Below, in pieces: positions 10,701 through 23,625 of a stretch of 64,000 nucleotides of DNA. The translations under genes and the position numbers were made by a program. Numbering within the stretch: position 1 is the stretch's first letter; every line of letters begins with the position of its first letter. Origin of the DNA: Acanthococcus lagerstroemiae (taxonomy: Eukaryota > Arthropoda > Insecta > Hemiptera > Eriococcidae); the NCBI GenBank assembly GCA_031841125.1, contig CM063106.1, forward strand, positions 68,622,101-68,686,100, given 5' to 3'. Under the pieces are notes generated by a model that had not been told where the DNA came from, made no database searches, and saw only the letters and a list, made by a program, of their open reading frames with translations.

Positions 10701-10947
10701 AGATACATATGGGAAGGGATGATATGGGCTCTCAGCCAGTTTAAAAAGTTTGAACATCCGAAGAAGAGAGTTGTGGGAGAAACAGTTGAAGAAGAATCCG
10801 GACTCAGAAATCAGAAAATGACAGTTGATATGAGAGCAACTACTGCGATCTATAGCACGAAAATCATGAATAAAGCTGGAGCAGATTCTAAATTGACAAA
10901 CTTCAGTTAGCACAATACCTTTTAATGAGCAATTAAATGAATACTGT

Positions 10948-10986
<39 letters not shown>

Positions 10987-11063
10987 GCAGGACGGCTTTT
11001 TCGCCTCTTTTTCATATATAAAGCGACGTTTTCACCTCATATACGGAGGCGAAAACGAAAAAT

Positions 11064-11160
11064 CGGAGGTGAAAACGTAAGGCACTGTATCTCAATAATT
11101 TAGGCTTCTACCGGCTAGGCAATCCCCTGGGCAAATTTTTGGCTGGAGGCGAAAAAACCC
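11064..11160 (+). repeat. Left arm of a ~100-bp inverted repeat inside the foldback-like element
   Basis: This segment (CGGAGGTGAAAACG ... GGCGAAAAAACCC) is repeated in inverse orientation at 11644-11743 with roughly nine in ten bases matching. Both arms are bounded by GAGGYGAAAA modules. The spacer of about 480 bp would form a large loop. Confidence 0.8.
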
Positions 11161-11643
11161 ACATACATCAGACATATACATTTTAGTGCATGGTACCTCT
11201 CACCAGACAGCGCTAGTGTCACTTGTAAATCATATAATGAGACTTTTTCACCTCCAAACATAACTGAGCATTTTCGCCTCCGATTCGCGGCAACAACGCA
11301 TTAGTGATTGAATTAATATTAAACTCGGAGGTTTCCTACTTGCTTGTATGCCTGGAGGTGAAATGTTCCCTTCACATATTAAACGTCGCTGTGTACTTGT
11401 ATATGAAAAAGAGGCGAAAAAGCCGCCCTGCAAAAATATACCTTTAAAATTTCGTTTTCGCCTCCGTATATGAGGTGAAAACGTTGCTTTATGTACAAAA
11501 ATGAGGCGAAAAAGACCTTCTTTAAAAAAAAAATAAAAAAAAAAGTATATAATATTGTATATCATATACCCCGCATGTTAAAGATTGTAAGTAGAAATTA
11601 CTGCACCGAAAAGTTTACCACGAATTGATAGATGATGAATGTA

Positions 11644-11743
11644 GGTTTTTTCGCCTCCAGTCAAAAATTTGCCCAGGGGGGTTACCTGCTGGCCTGTAGA
11701 AGCTTAAATTATTGAGATACAGTGTCTTACGTTTTCACCTCCG
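11644..11743 (-). repeat. Right arm of the ~100-bp inverted repeat
   Basis: Inverse partner of 11064-11160. Homology continues a little further (to about 11765) into the text that also forms part of the downstream satellite unit. Confidence 0.8.
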
Positions 11744-11984
11744 TCTATGAGGTAAAAACGTCGCTGTACACAGGATTAGTCAGTTTTCCTTCCGCAATAG
11801 GAAAACTCCATTACGCTGAAGATCTGTTATCGGTTTTGTCGCTATTCACGAATAGTATGCAGCTTGCCTACACCCGATAACAAAGCGTACTGTACATTTT
11901 GGAAGATAACACATTGAGTCATACTTCGTTCAGCCTGACGGAGTTTTCCTATGGCGGAGGGAAAACCAACTAACCCTGTATATG

Positions 11985-14900
11985 AAACAGAGGAGAGAAG
12001 GCCGTCCTGCAAAGATATACCTTTAGAATTTCGTTTTCGCCTCCGTATATGAGGTGAAAACGTCGCTTTATGTATGAAAAAGGGGCGAAAAAGCCGCCCT
12101 GCAAAGATATTATTATATACCCGCGAGAACATGATGATCAAGATCGAGAAGGTCACAGGTTTACCATTTCCCTATACTCTAAGACATTGTAAATAACACA
12201 GTTCGGAATGGACATGAATTTTTTTAGTCTGAGGAAGAGGTTCAAGAATAACATAATAAGAAACTTACAGAGGCGAAAAAGCCGCCCTGAAAAGATATAC
12301 CTTCAGAGTTTCGTTTTCGCCTCCGTATATGAGGTGAAAACGTCGCTTTATATATGAAAAAGAGGCGAAAAAGCCGCCCTGCAAAGATATTATTATATAC
12401 CCGCGAGAACATGATGATCAAGATCGAAAAGGTCACAGGTTTACCATTTCCCTATACTCTAAGATATTGTAAATAACACAGTTCGGAATGGACATGAATT
12501 TTTTTAGTCTGAGGAAGAGGTTCAAGAATAACATAATAAGAAACTTACAGAGGCGAAAAAGCCGCCCTGAAAAGATATACCTTCAGAGTTTCGTTTTCGC
12601 CTCCGTATATGAGGTGAAAACGTCGCTTTATATATGAAAAAGAGGCGAAAAAGCCGCCCTGCAAAGATATTATTATATACCCGCGAGAACATGATGATCA
12701 AGATCGAGAAGGTCACAGGTTTACCATTTCCCTATACTCTAAGACATTGTAAATAACACAGTTCGGAATGGACATGAATTTGTTTAGTCTGAGGAAGAGG
12801 TTCAAGAATAACATAATAAGAAACTTACAGAGGCGAAAAAGCCGCCCTGAAAAGATATACCTTCAGAGTTTCGTTTTCGCCTCCGTATATGAGGTGAAAA
12901 CGTCGCTTTATATATGAAAAAGAGGCGAAAAAGCCGCCCTGCAAAGATATTATTATATACCCGCGAGAACATGATGATCAAGATCGAGAAGGTCACAGGT
13001 TTACCATTTCCCTATACTCTAAGACATTGTAAATAACACAGTTCGGAATGGACATGAATTTTTTTAGTCTGAGGAAGAGGTTCAAGAATAACATAATAAG
13101 AAACTTACAGAGGCGAAAAAGCCGCCCTGAAAAGATATACCTTAGAGTTTCGTTTTCGCCTCCGTATATGAGGTGAAAACGTCGCTTTATATATGAAAAA
13201 GAGGCGAAAAAGCCGCCCTGCAAAGATATTATTATATACCCGCGAGAACATGATGATCAAGATCGAGAAGGTCACAGGTTTACCATTTCCCAATACTCTA
13301 AGACATTGTAAATAACACAGTTCGGAATGGACATGAATTTTTTTAGTCTGAGGAAGAGGTTCAAGAATAACATAATAAGAAACTTACAGAGGCGAAAAAG
13401 CCGCCCTGAAAAGATATACCTTCAGAGTTTCGTTTTCGCTCGTATATGAGGTGAAAACGTCGCTTTATATATGAAAAAGGGCGAAAAAGCCGCCCTGCAA
13501 AGATATTATTATATACCCGCGAGAACATGATGATCAAGATCGAGAAGGTCACAGGTTTACCATTTCCCTATACTCTAAGAATTGTAAATAACACAGTTCG
13601 GAATGGACATGAATTTTTTTAGTCTGAGGAAGAGGTTCAGAATAACATAATAAGAAACTTACAGAGGCGAAAAAGCCGCCCTGAAAAGATATACCTTCAG
13701 AGTTTCGTTTTCGCCTCCGTATATGAGGTGAAAACGTCGCTTTATATATGAAAAAGAGGCGAAAAACCGCCCTGCAAAGATATTATTATATACCCGCGAG
13801 AACATGATGATCAAGATCGAGAAGGTCACAGGTTTACCATTTCCCTATACTCTAAGACATTGTAAATAACACAGTTCGGAATGGACATGAATTTTTTAGT
13901 CTGAGGAAGAGGTTCAAGAATAAATAATAAGAACTACAGAGGCGAAAAGCGCCTGAAAGTATACTTCAGAGTTTGTTTTCGCTCGTTAGAGGTGAAACGT
14001 CGTTTAAATGAAAAGAGGGAAAAGCCGCCTGCAAAGTATTATTATATACCGCGAGAACATGATGATCAGATCGAGAAGGTCAAGGTTTACCATTTCCCTA
14101 TACTCTAAGACATTGTAAATAAACACAGTTCGGAAATGGACATGAATTTTTTAGTCTGAGGAAGAGGTTCAAGAATAACATAATAAAGAAACTTACAGAG
14201 GCGAAAAACCGCCCTGAAAAGATACACTTCAGAGTTTGTTTTCGCCTCCGTATATGAGGTGAAAACGTCGCTTTATAATGAAAAAGAGGCGAAAAAGCCG
14301 CCCTGCAAAGATTATTATTATATACCCGCGAGTAACATGATGATCAAGATCGAGAAGGTCACAGGTTTACCATTTCCCTATACTCTAAGGACATTGTAAA
14401 TAACACAGTTCGGAATGGACATGAATTTTTTAGTCTGAGGAAGAGGTTCAAGAATAACATAATAGAAACTTACAGAGGCGAAAAAAGCGCCCTGAAAAGA
14501 TATACCTTCAGAGTTTCGTTTTCGCCTCGTATATGAGGTGAAAACGTCGCTTTATATATGAAAAAAGAGGCGAAAAAGCCGCCCTGCAAGATATTATTAT
14601 ATACCCGCGAGAACATGATGATCAAGATCGAAAAGGTCACAGGTTTACCATTTCCATATACTCTAAGACATTGTAAATAACACAGTTCGGAATGGACATG
14701 AATTTTTTTAGTCTGAGGAAGAGGTTCAAGAATAACATAATAAGAAACTTACAGAGGCGAAAAAGCCGCCCTGAAAAGATATACCTTAGAGTTTCGTTTT
14801 CGCCTCCGTATATGAGGTGAAAACGTCGCTTTATATATGAAAAAGAGGCGAAAAAGCCGCCCTGCAAAGATATATTATACCGCGAAACATGATGTCAAGA

Positions 14901-15350
14901 TGAGAAGTCACATTTACATTCCCAACCTAAAGACATTGTAAATAACAAGTTCGCAGAATGACATAGATTTGTTTAGTCTAGGAAGAGTTCAAGAAAATCT
15001 AATAAAAACAGAGGCGAAAAAGACCCTGAAAAATATACCTCAGATTTCGAATTTGCGATAAGTAAAAACGGTCGTTAATATGAAAAAGAGTGCGAAAAAT
15101 CCGCCGAATATTATTATCCACGCGGACATTATGACAGATCGAGAAGGTCCAGGTTTCATTTCCGTATACTCTAAGACATTGTATCCAGTCGATGACGAGA
15201 ATTGATTTTAGTCTGGCAGATTCAAGTGACACATAATAAGAAACTTAAGAGCGAAAAACGCCTGAAAAATACCTTCAGATTTGTTTCGCTCGATAGAGTG
15301 AAAACGTCGCTTAAATGAAAGAGCGAAAAACTGCCTGCAAGAATTCGAGA
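11985..15350. repeat. 280-bp satellite array, about 12 units, derived from the foldback arm
   Basis: Identical 64-codon antisense frames start exactly 280 bp apart (12242-12436, 12522-12716, 12802-12996), showing the period directly; those frames are by-products of the repeat, not genes. Each unit holds two GAGGCGAAAAAGCCGCCCTG copies, one TTTTCGCCTCC and one GAGGTGAAAACG, plus about 200 bp ending in the phrase ATAACATAATAAGAAACTTA. About 80 bp of the unit is the inverse of the foldback terminus at 10985-11065, so the satellite grew from transposon sequence. Units between 12,240 and 13,300 are nearly identical. Units from 13,920 on carry many one-base losses. Confidence 0.9.
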
Positions 15351-16250
15351 ATTGATCAAGCGGACAGGATTCATCAGTGAACAATGATGATGATTTTAGC
15401 TAAAAGCAAGAATAAAAGAACTAGGAAAGGTGAAAAGATCCAAGTTCGTGCCGTATAGTAAAGGTAATAAAAGGCGAAAGCCCTGCAAAGAAATGTATAC
15501 TGCGAGACAGGATCTGTTAATGTTGAGAAACTGTCCACAGAATTCTATACGAGTGCAGATTTCATTTTAATTGGCCTAATGAAGGAAAAATGTTTTATCA
15601 AAATGAGGGAAAAGTCTAAAAATGTTCTGCGAAAAAAATGTACATACCATCATGTATACAGAAAAAATTGGAACAAAATAAACAACAGGTGTCTGAACTG
15701 AAACTACAGACGTGCTGAAAAGAAATACACTGACGAATTTCATTGCCTCCATCCTGCTTTCAGACAAGAAGGCGATATTTCTTTGTAGAATTTATAAGAA
15801 TTTCATGCGGTGACGAGAGAAATATGATGATTATGTGTGTCTGCTGCAACTCAGTGACCAACATGCGATTGCAGTATACCTGAATGAGAAGATATTGATT
15901 TCAAACAATAGGCCCCAGGAATGCAAAAGTACGCGAAGAGTCCGAACAAGCCTGCTTATCGCACACTGGAGGATGAGACGTAAACATGTGCTGCAAAAGT
16001 ATTGGCAACGTTGCTGGAGGCCAAAAAGGCCAATTATGTAAAAAAGAAATACAAACGGAGGCGAAAAGTATAAACTATGTTCGGAGGTGAAAGGGACTAT
16101 ATACATAATGTATACACTCGGTGATAAATTTTGAGAAATCCTTACCCCTCTCAGGTTGCCTCTTATGACATCAATGCTCTGATTCTAAAATAACAAAGTA
16201 TACACTTCTAAACCCATTTTTTCTGGCGGAGGCGAGGGCGTCTGCGTTAT
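15351..16250. other. Degraded array edge and residual foldback sequence
   Basis: Recognisable satellite text fades by about 15,500. The rest is AT-rich with short ORFs that have no motif; GGAGGYGAAA modules reappear at 16058 and 16083. Confidence 0.5.
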
Positions 16251-16302
16251 GTATGGAGGTGAAAAGGATTCCCTGCATGTATATATATATATATATATAT
16301 AT

Positions 16303-17639
16303 GCTACGGTAAAGGTAAGCCCGTTTCTGGAAACGCCAGTATCTTTGTGAGACCCGTTTCGACGTTGCGAGACCCAGTAGCGGGACTCGGAACGTTTTGC
16401 CGTGTTGTCCGGTTTTCCTGCGGTACCTCCCCCCAAGCAGTACGTATACGCATTTTCGTATGGGCCTCGGAACGTCTCTAGAGTACCTTCAATTATACAG
16501 AAATAGTTCGCGCACCTTTACACCAGAGGGCGCTGTTCACGTAGTGTGTATCAATCCGAGACCCAGTAAAGTATAAGGTATTCCGAGACCCATCACATCG
16601 GCAACATGTCGTGGTAAATTAATGTGCGTCTGACAAAGTCCAGGCTACGGCTTACATTTTTCAGCAATCAATTCCGTAATGGAAATATTGTTTTAGAATC
16701 AAAATTAAAGGGGTTATGGAACTATTTTCAATGTTAGAACCGTGGCAAGAATTTTTTCAAAAGGCCTCTTTTAGACCTGGTTAAAGGTTGTCTTGTTGTG
16801 TTTTTTTTTTATATTATTTTTTTTGCTCGTCTGCACCGATGAAAATACGTAGTCACGTATAAAAGTTCACGTTACGTCTAAGGTTTCTACTTTGGAAATA
16901 CTTCCGGGTGCGTATGATGACAAAAAAAAAGGTTAATACTGGACCTGGACGCGGTTACCTTAATTCGAAAATTGGTATTTCAGAGGCAACTATTGCTGTA
17001 ATTTCATTTTTACTGTGTCAAGTTCAACACGGAGAAAAAGGCACCATACCTAAACAATTGTACCACTTATTAGAAACTGATATGGTTTCTACCTATCTTA
17101 TTAAATTTTTGTCATCGTCTGTGGAAAGGACAAGTTTAAATGGTCAAACTGAATATAATTTCAAATCTATTATTTATTGTATGTACAAATCTATGTGATG
17201 TCTTGTAAGAGTCGTTGAAACAACTAGAAGAAATTATTCAGGTCTAGGCAGCTCTTACTAAAAATAGCTTAGCTGATGTAAATTCAAAAATAATAATAGA
17301 AATAATTACGATCAAAAAGGAGAATTTATGCAATGATAGTCTACTAAATATTGCCGAACTGTACTACACAAAATACACAAAACGGATAGTATAATAAAGA
17401 GAGTTAAACTGTTTAGGACGTACTACCCAGTACCTACATAGCGGACTAATTTTTGCCAGACTGTCTCACGCAAGGTATTATTCAGAATCATCGAAGAGAA
17501 ACTGCCAAACTGTTTAGGAGAGTTTTTTGTATATTTCGTCAGGTACCTAATGTGCAAGAGGCAGATCAGTGGCAGTCACAAAACTGCCACAAGTGCCATG
17601 AAGTGGCAAAATGAGTTCCGGTAAAAAATACATTTTAAT
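16303..17639. other. No recognisable gene; three CGAGACCCA phrases
   Basis: The phrase CGAGACCCA occurs near 16369, 16557 and 16584, suggesting a small decayed repeat. A 96-codon plus-strand ORF at 16908-17198 shows no known motif; its AT-rich composition makes it plausible by chance. Confidence 0.45.
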
Positions 17640-19265
17640 GCCCAGAAGTTGTTCCACCCCTTTTTAATACGCCTCATAATTTCTTTATCGCTTTCTTCGA
17701 AAATAATAATCTGTCCCACAGATCTTCGATTTCCGTTACCTCCTCTATCTCTTGCCCATCGATTATCAGATTTTTAATTTCCCTCTTCCGATTATTTTTG
17801 ATTTGCTACCATTCAGTTTCAGGCCAGCTTTTTTGCATTCCCTCAATAGCTTTTCTGCCATTTTCTTCAACTCCTTACTATTTTTTTCAAATAAGATAAT
17901 ATCGTTTGCGTACCTTAAATTACTTAGAAATTCTCCATTTATTTTTAGTCCCCTTCTTTTCCACTTCAGATTGCGAAATACATCTTCCATAATGCAGTTG
18001 AAGAGATTTGGCGACAAGGCATCCCCTTGTTGAACTCCGCTCCCAATTTTGAATTCCCTCCCTTTGCTTTTAAGGCTGGCTCTTGCACTCGAATTTGCAT
18101 AGCAATTCTGTATATGACTTTAATAAACCAACTTTCAATTCCCTTATTTTCCAGTGCTTTCAACATATATATGTATTTATGATCCACTGAATCAACTGCC
18201 TCATGAAAGCCTATGCAAAATATTTCAATTTCTATGTCATATTCGTGTGTTTTTTCAATAATTTGGCTCACAACGAAAATATTCTTTACAGTTGAGAAGC
18301 CTTTTCTGAATCCCGCCTGTTCATTCCCCTGATGATTTGAATCCAAATGGTTATACATACGTCTTTTTAAGACTGCCATACATGCTTTAAGGATGTTCGA
18401 TGTTAAGCATATTGGCTTGTAATTTTCAATGAGTTCCTTCCCTCCTTGTTTGTGTAATAATATTATTTTGGCCAAGTTCCACTGTTTTGGACATGTTTTC
18501 ATAATTCCGATTTTGTTAAATAATTTAGCCTGGTGTGGCACTCTCTGATCGCCAAACCTTTTCAGCATTTCGTTCGTAATTCCATCCGGTCCTGGGGCTA
18601 TGTCATTTTTCAGTCTACGTATTTAGTACGTATTCCACTTCTCTCTCCATTATTTCCGGGATTTCTTCCTCCTTTCACCCTCCAGTTTTTGCTATTTTCA
18701 TGAACTCGTTTTGCTCGCGGTAAAAGTCCTCGTAAAAAATTGTTGCTGCCTCTACAATTTCTTCTTGATTTTGAGTCACTTTTCCTGTCTGAATCTTTTA
18801 GCTTCAGCATAACGTCTCTCCTGGCACCGAGTTCGAGCCCAACTATTTTGGTGGACCAACTTTCTTCCAAAATATCTTGAATTTTTTCCTAATCATATTT
18901 CTTAATATGTTCTCTAACATTTTTCTTCACCAATTTTTGTATTTTAGTTCGCTTAGGTTTGTTCAATGGTGTTTTATTTCTATTTTTCCAAAGGTTATTC
19001 TTCCTGATTCGAGAGTCTATTTTGAAAGCTTATCCCTGGTTTTCTCTTTAGCCCTCGTCACTCCAAACTCTTCAACCGTGTTTTTTAAAGCTTGATCCAT
19101 ACTGTCGTAAAAATTTTCCTCGACTTTCATTTCCTCTTGCACTGATCTTAGTTTCTGGCGTGCGGCCTCTTCCTTTCTGACTGGGATAATCTGCCTTCTT
19201 TTCTCTTTACCCTTTCTGTGATTTTTATGCTGGACTCACTGCGCCGGGATGCTCAATTATACTTA
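17640..19265 (-). pseudogene. RTE-type non-LTR retrotransposon, RT region, dead
   Basis: Read on the minus strand, remnants of the pre-RT linker occur at 19265-18610 in several frames. The RT follows at 18568-17966, with ENYKPICLTSN, NEQAGFRKGFSTV and the LKALENKGIESWFIK segment. The frame then shifts near 18000 and continues at 18017-17766 with SPNLFNCIMEDVFRNL and the metal-binding box. That box (17912-17901) reads YAND, not YADD, so one catalytic aspartate is lost. Motif wording matches RTE-clade reverse transcriptases better than Jockey. Neither the endonuclease nor a clear 3' tail is seen. Confidence 0.8.
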
Positions 19266-19304
19266 TCCACATGAGATTTCAATTCACAGACCGTCGCCAA
19301 TAAC

Positions 19305-22300
19305 GTCTCGGAAATTGAGAAACAGATTTTCGAAGTTGGAGGTGGGGTACACCCCTCCAACTCATGAAAGATGAAATAGGAAAAATAAAAAGTTCAACCA
19401 GATCCGAAAAATCGATAATTAAATTTTCAAAGCTGGGGCCACAATCTATCTCTTGGCTTCATAAAACTACGGATCGAAACAAATAATCAAGTTTATGAAA
19501 CATAAGTTTCAAAATTCGAACAACCGGGAAAAAGGGGTCACCTCTCGAGTCCACAAAAGATTCAGATCGTGAGAATAAAAAGTACTCGAAGAATAAGCAT
19601 TAAATTCTGAAAAATCGAGAGTTAAATTTTCAAAGCCTGAGGCGGGGCTCCACCATCGGATCACCAAAACAATTAGATGGAAAAAATAAAAATTTGTGAC
19701 TGTCCATACTGAAAGGGCACTTCGGTCCAAAAAAATCGACATTGAGATTATGTTCGATTTTGGAAGGTCAAAGAGTACTGTTTAATACTGTGAGTCTGTG
19801 AACTCGAAAAAGCAAAAGTGATAGAGCGCAAGAGTGGTGGACGTCTATAGGCTATCGCGTTCTCGAGATTCCCGTTTGAATCTTTAAGTGTCTCCTGTAA
19901 AATTAATGTTTTGGACCGACTGGCCCTTTTAATTTGGACGGACACATTTATCGAAAAATAATGTTTAAAGTAGATAAACGGCTGGACGAAAAAATAAAAA
20001 GGTCTCCAAAAATATTTTTAAAGACCGAAAAATTGAGACTTCTTCTCCTCAGGTCCACAAAACACTTGCGATCAGAACAAAACAGTTTCAAGGAGAATTA
20101 TTTCTGAAAAATCGAGAATTTGATTATCGGAGTTGGGATTGGGGTCCACCCTTAGATGCACAAAGTAGTTAGATCGACAAAATAAGGGGTTCGCGGAAAA
20201 GTACTGTTCAAGACGGAAAATCATGAATTAGACTTACAGAGTTGGGAGCGGGGTGCACTCCTCAGCCCCCAAAAATCTACAAATTGAAAAAATAAAAAGG
20301 TTACCTAAAATATTTTTATATGCCGAAAATTCGTGAATTAGAATGTTCGGACTTGTGGGTGGGGGCACCACCATTCGAGTCCACAGGAGGCTTATAATAC
20401 AACAACTATGGTTTTACGGAAAACCATTTTTCAAGCCTGTAGATTTTCGGCGTTAAAGTGGGGGTCCACCCCTTGGATACATAAAAGACTTCGATCCAAC
20501 ATAAATATAAGTTTATCAAAAAATGATTTTTAAGCCTGAAAAATCGAGATTTTAATTTCCAAGTCTGAGATGGGGTCAACTCTTCGGTCTCACATAAGAT
20601 TTGAATTGAAAAAATAAACAATCACCAGGAATAAATTTGAGAGGCTGAGAATCGAGAATTAGATTTCTGGGGTTAGGGTGAGGGTCCACCCCTCAGATCC
20701 ACAAAACACTTCGATTAACAAAATAAGAGGTTCACACACAATCGTCGTTCAAGCCTGAAAAATCGAGACCAATGTCCGAAGTTGGGAGTGTGATCAACCC
20801 CTCGGAGAAATAAAGAGTTCATCAGAAATAATTTTAAAGGCCGAAAAATCAAGAATTGTTGAGGGCAAGAATCCACCTTTCGAGTCTAAAAAATGTGGCA
20901 GTCGAAATGAGAGGAGGTTTGTGAAAGATAATTCAGACGTTGAAAAATCGAGAATTATATTTCCGGAGTTCAGGATGGGCTCCACCCCTCAAGTACGCAA
21001 TAGATTTTATCAAAAAAACAAAAATAAGTATTTAATTATTCAAAATCGAAAATTAGACTTTCGGAGTTGCGGGTGTAGGTTTACCTATCAGATCCACAAA
21101 ATACTTCGACCAACGAAACAGAAGTTCACGGAACATTATTGTTCAAGACTGAAAAATCGAGAAGTAGACTTCCAGAGGCGAAAAATATTTTTAAAGGGCA
21201 AAAAATCGAAAATTAGATTTTCGGAATTGGGGTGGGATTCCACTCCTCGGGTCCAACAAAGACTTTTCGATCAGAAAAATAAGGGGATCGCCGAAAATTA
21301 TCTTTCACACTGAACCATTTGACCCCCGGGGGGGCCGGGTCAACCCATCGGGACTGAACCGTTTGACCCCGCAAATGATAACAACTGAAAAATGGAAAAG
21401 GTCACTAAAAATATTTCTAAAGGCCAAAAAATCGAGAATTAGATTTTCGGAGTTCGGGTGGGGTACCACCCTGCGGCTCCACCAAAGACTTCGATCAGAA
21501 AAATAAGGGGGTTCATCGAAAATTATTTTTCACGTCAGAAAAATCGAGAATTTTATTTCCAGAGTTGGAGGTGGGGTCAACACATCGGGACCACAATAGA
21601 TTTGATTCGAAAAAATAAAAATTTCATCAAGAATAAATCTGAAAGCCCGGAAAATCGAGATTTATATTTTAGCAGGCAACGGTGGGGGTCTATCCCTTGG
21701 TTCCACATATGATTTCGATCGAACAATAGAAGGGTTATGGAAAATCAGCTTTCAATACCTACCAAACAAGAATTTAATGACCGGAGTTGGGGGCGAGGAA
21801 TCCACCCCTCTGATCCATATAATACATCGATTAACAAAGTAAAGGGTCCAAAGAATACTATTGTTGAAGACTGAAGAATCAAGAATTAGACTTCCGGAGT
21901 TGGGAGCAGTGTCAATCCTTTGGTCCTATAGAAAACATGAACAGTTCATCGAAAGTAATTTTTTAAAGACCGAAAAATCAATAATTACACTGGTCTACTT
22001 TTTGAGTCTACAGAATGTATCAATCGCAAAAAGAAGTTAAAAACAATTGCAAAGTTTGAAACATCGAGAGGTAGATTTCCAGGAATTCGGGATGCGTTTT
22101 ACCTCTCAAATCCACATTAGATTTCGACCGAAAAATAAATTATAGCAACAATACGTACTTTTAAAGGCCAAAATATCGAAAATAATATTTTTGTGGTTGG
22201 GGAGGGGGAGGGGGCACCCGCCTGATCCACAAAAAGTTTCGATCAACAAAATGAGAGGTTCGCGGAAAATTATTTATAAAGCCTGAATATTCCAGAATTG

Positions 22301-23165
22301 GACTTCCAAAGTTGGGGGTGTGGTCGATCCCTCGGCCCCATAAAAGATTCCCTCGGATCCACGAACTATTTCAATTAAAAAAAAAAAAAGTTCACCAACG
22401 AAAACTCGAAAATATACTCTTTTGGTGTTGGGGGCGCGACTCTACTTTTCCCGTGTAGAAAACGTATCAGTTGAAAAAAGGGGAGGCTTACGTAAAATAA
22501 TTCAGAAATTTGAAGAATCGAGAATCAGATTTTCAGAGTTCAAGACGGGCTTTACCCCTCAAGTCCACAATAGATTTTATCAAAAAAATTAAAGGTTCAC
22601 GAAAAATGAATATTGAAGCCCGATGATTCGAGAATTTGATTTTCGGAGTTGGGGTTGAGGGTCCACATGTCGAATCCACAAAATACTTCGATCAACAAAA
22701 TAAGGGGTTCGCAGAAATTATTGTTCAAGCCTGAAAAATCGATAATTAGACTTCCGGAGTTGGGGTGGTGGTCCACCCCTCGGAACCACAACAGACTTCG
22801 ACAATCGAAAATTATTTTTCACGTCAGAAAAATCGAGAATTTGATTTTCAGAGTTGAGGGCGGGGTCAACTCATCGGGACTCAACCATTAGACCCCACAA
22901 ATGATTACAACTGAAAAACGGAAAATGTCACTAAAAAGATATCTAAAGGCCAAAAAATTGGGGATTCGATTTTCGAGGTTGGGGGTGGAGTTCCATTCCT
23001 CGGATCCACAAAATAATTTAGAAGTTTGAAGAATAGAATGTTATATTATTGGAGTCAAGGTGGGGGTCTACCCCAGGTTTCACAAATTACTTCGATCAAC
23101 AAATTAAGAGGTTCGCTGGAAATAATTGTTCAATCCAGCAAATTCGAGAATTAGACTTCTGGAAT
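19305..23165 (+). repeat. Diverged satellite, unit about 105-115 bp, roughly 30 units
   Basis: The consensus phrase is: gaaaaatcgagaattaga, then ttccggagttgggggtgggg, then tccacccctcggatccacaa, then ttcgatcaacaaaataagg, then ggttcgcggaaaattattg. The CGAGAATTAGA phrase recurs about every 110 bp (for example near 20648, 20943, 21155, 21427, 21538, 22820). Units differ by 15-30 percent by eye, so the array is old. All ORFs in this interval are by-products. The array stops abruptly at the retrotransposon RNase H fragment. Confidence 0.85.
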
Positions 23166-23600
23166 TGGACCCACGAAAAATTCCAATTGCAAAAATTAAC
23201 AAAATTATCTTCAATCAACACAGTCGAGATATGGTCGCTATCAACCAGTTTTTGATCAACCTACCAACCGCAGCATTCTCAAAATTTCTAATTTTCACGG
23301 ATTCCCAAACATCATTAGGAAAACTCCAAGCAGACGAAAATCCCATCACGGATGCCCTGACCAGTCAATCGCAATTATTCTCAACCAGCTTGCTCAACAA
23401 GACATCACAATAGTATTAACGTGGATCCCGGGTTACCGTGATATTATAGGACAAGATCTTGTTGACACTGCTGCTAAATCCAAACCAGAAACAACTATTC
23501 CACTTCTAAATAATCCAGACATCAAAGCCTACCTACACCAACGAATTATGGCCTTATATAGTTAGATTATAGCAGCAAAAGGCAATAACACTCTCAGTAA
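23166..23600 (+). pseudogene. RNase H domain of a Jockey-type non-LTR element, broken
   Basis: The frame to 23413 shows FLIFTDSQTSLGKLQ and NPITDALTSQ, the beta-strand with the TDS catalytic aspartate of RNase H. After a frameshift near 23400 the text continues TIVLTWIPGYRDIIGQDLVD, corresponding to the W-I-P-G-H-x-x-I-x-G-N-E-x-A-D block; here the usual His and Asn-Glu are Tyr and Gln-Asp, so the domain is inactive. AATA-rich sequence after 23590 may be the 3' tail. Satellite sequence lies on both sides. Confidence 0.75.
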
Positions 23601-23625
23601 ATAAAAATAATAATATAATATTGTG

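Larger units (their letters stand above)
10950..16302. mobile_element. Foldback-like element of about 5.3 kb made of GAGGYGAAAA modules, inserted in (TA)n
   Basis: Both edges abut (TA)n tracts (10950-10980 and 16280-16302). Just inside, 10981-11007 (ACATATGCAGG ... TTTTTCGCCTC) pairs with the inverse of 16256-16280 (GAGGTGAAAAGG ... CCTGCATGT). Copies of GGAGGCGAAAA or GGAGGTGAAAA and their inverses are scattered throughout, with at least fifteen between 11000 and 12100, four per satellite unit, and four between 16055 and 16262. No transposase is visible. The architecture (modular, repetitive inverted arms) recalls Foldback/Galileo-type elements, but I do not recognise the family. The TA-rich target hides any duplication. 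Confidence 0.6.

Noticed and set aside
12242..14867. Regularly spaced identical minus-strand ORFs of 62-77 codons, looking like a tandem gene family
   Set aside because: They recur exactly with the 280-bp satellite unit, contain only translated GAGGCGAAAA and microsatellite-like text, and lose the frame with single-base changes; no independent coding evidence.
16908..17198. 96-codon ORF as a host gene
   Set aside because: No motif, AT-rich context, no plausible splice or promoter signals; equally likely by chance.
19305..23165. CRISPR-like array because of regularly spaced repeats
   Set aside because: Whole units of ~110 bp diverge together with no constant short repeat and unique spacers; the genome is eukaryotic.
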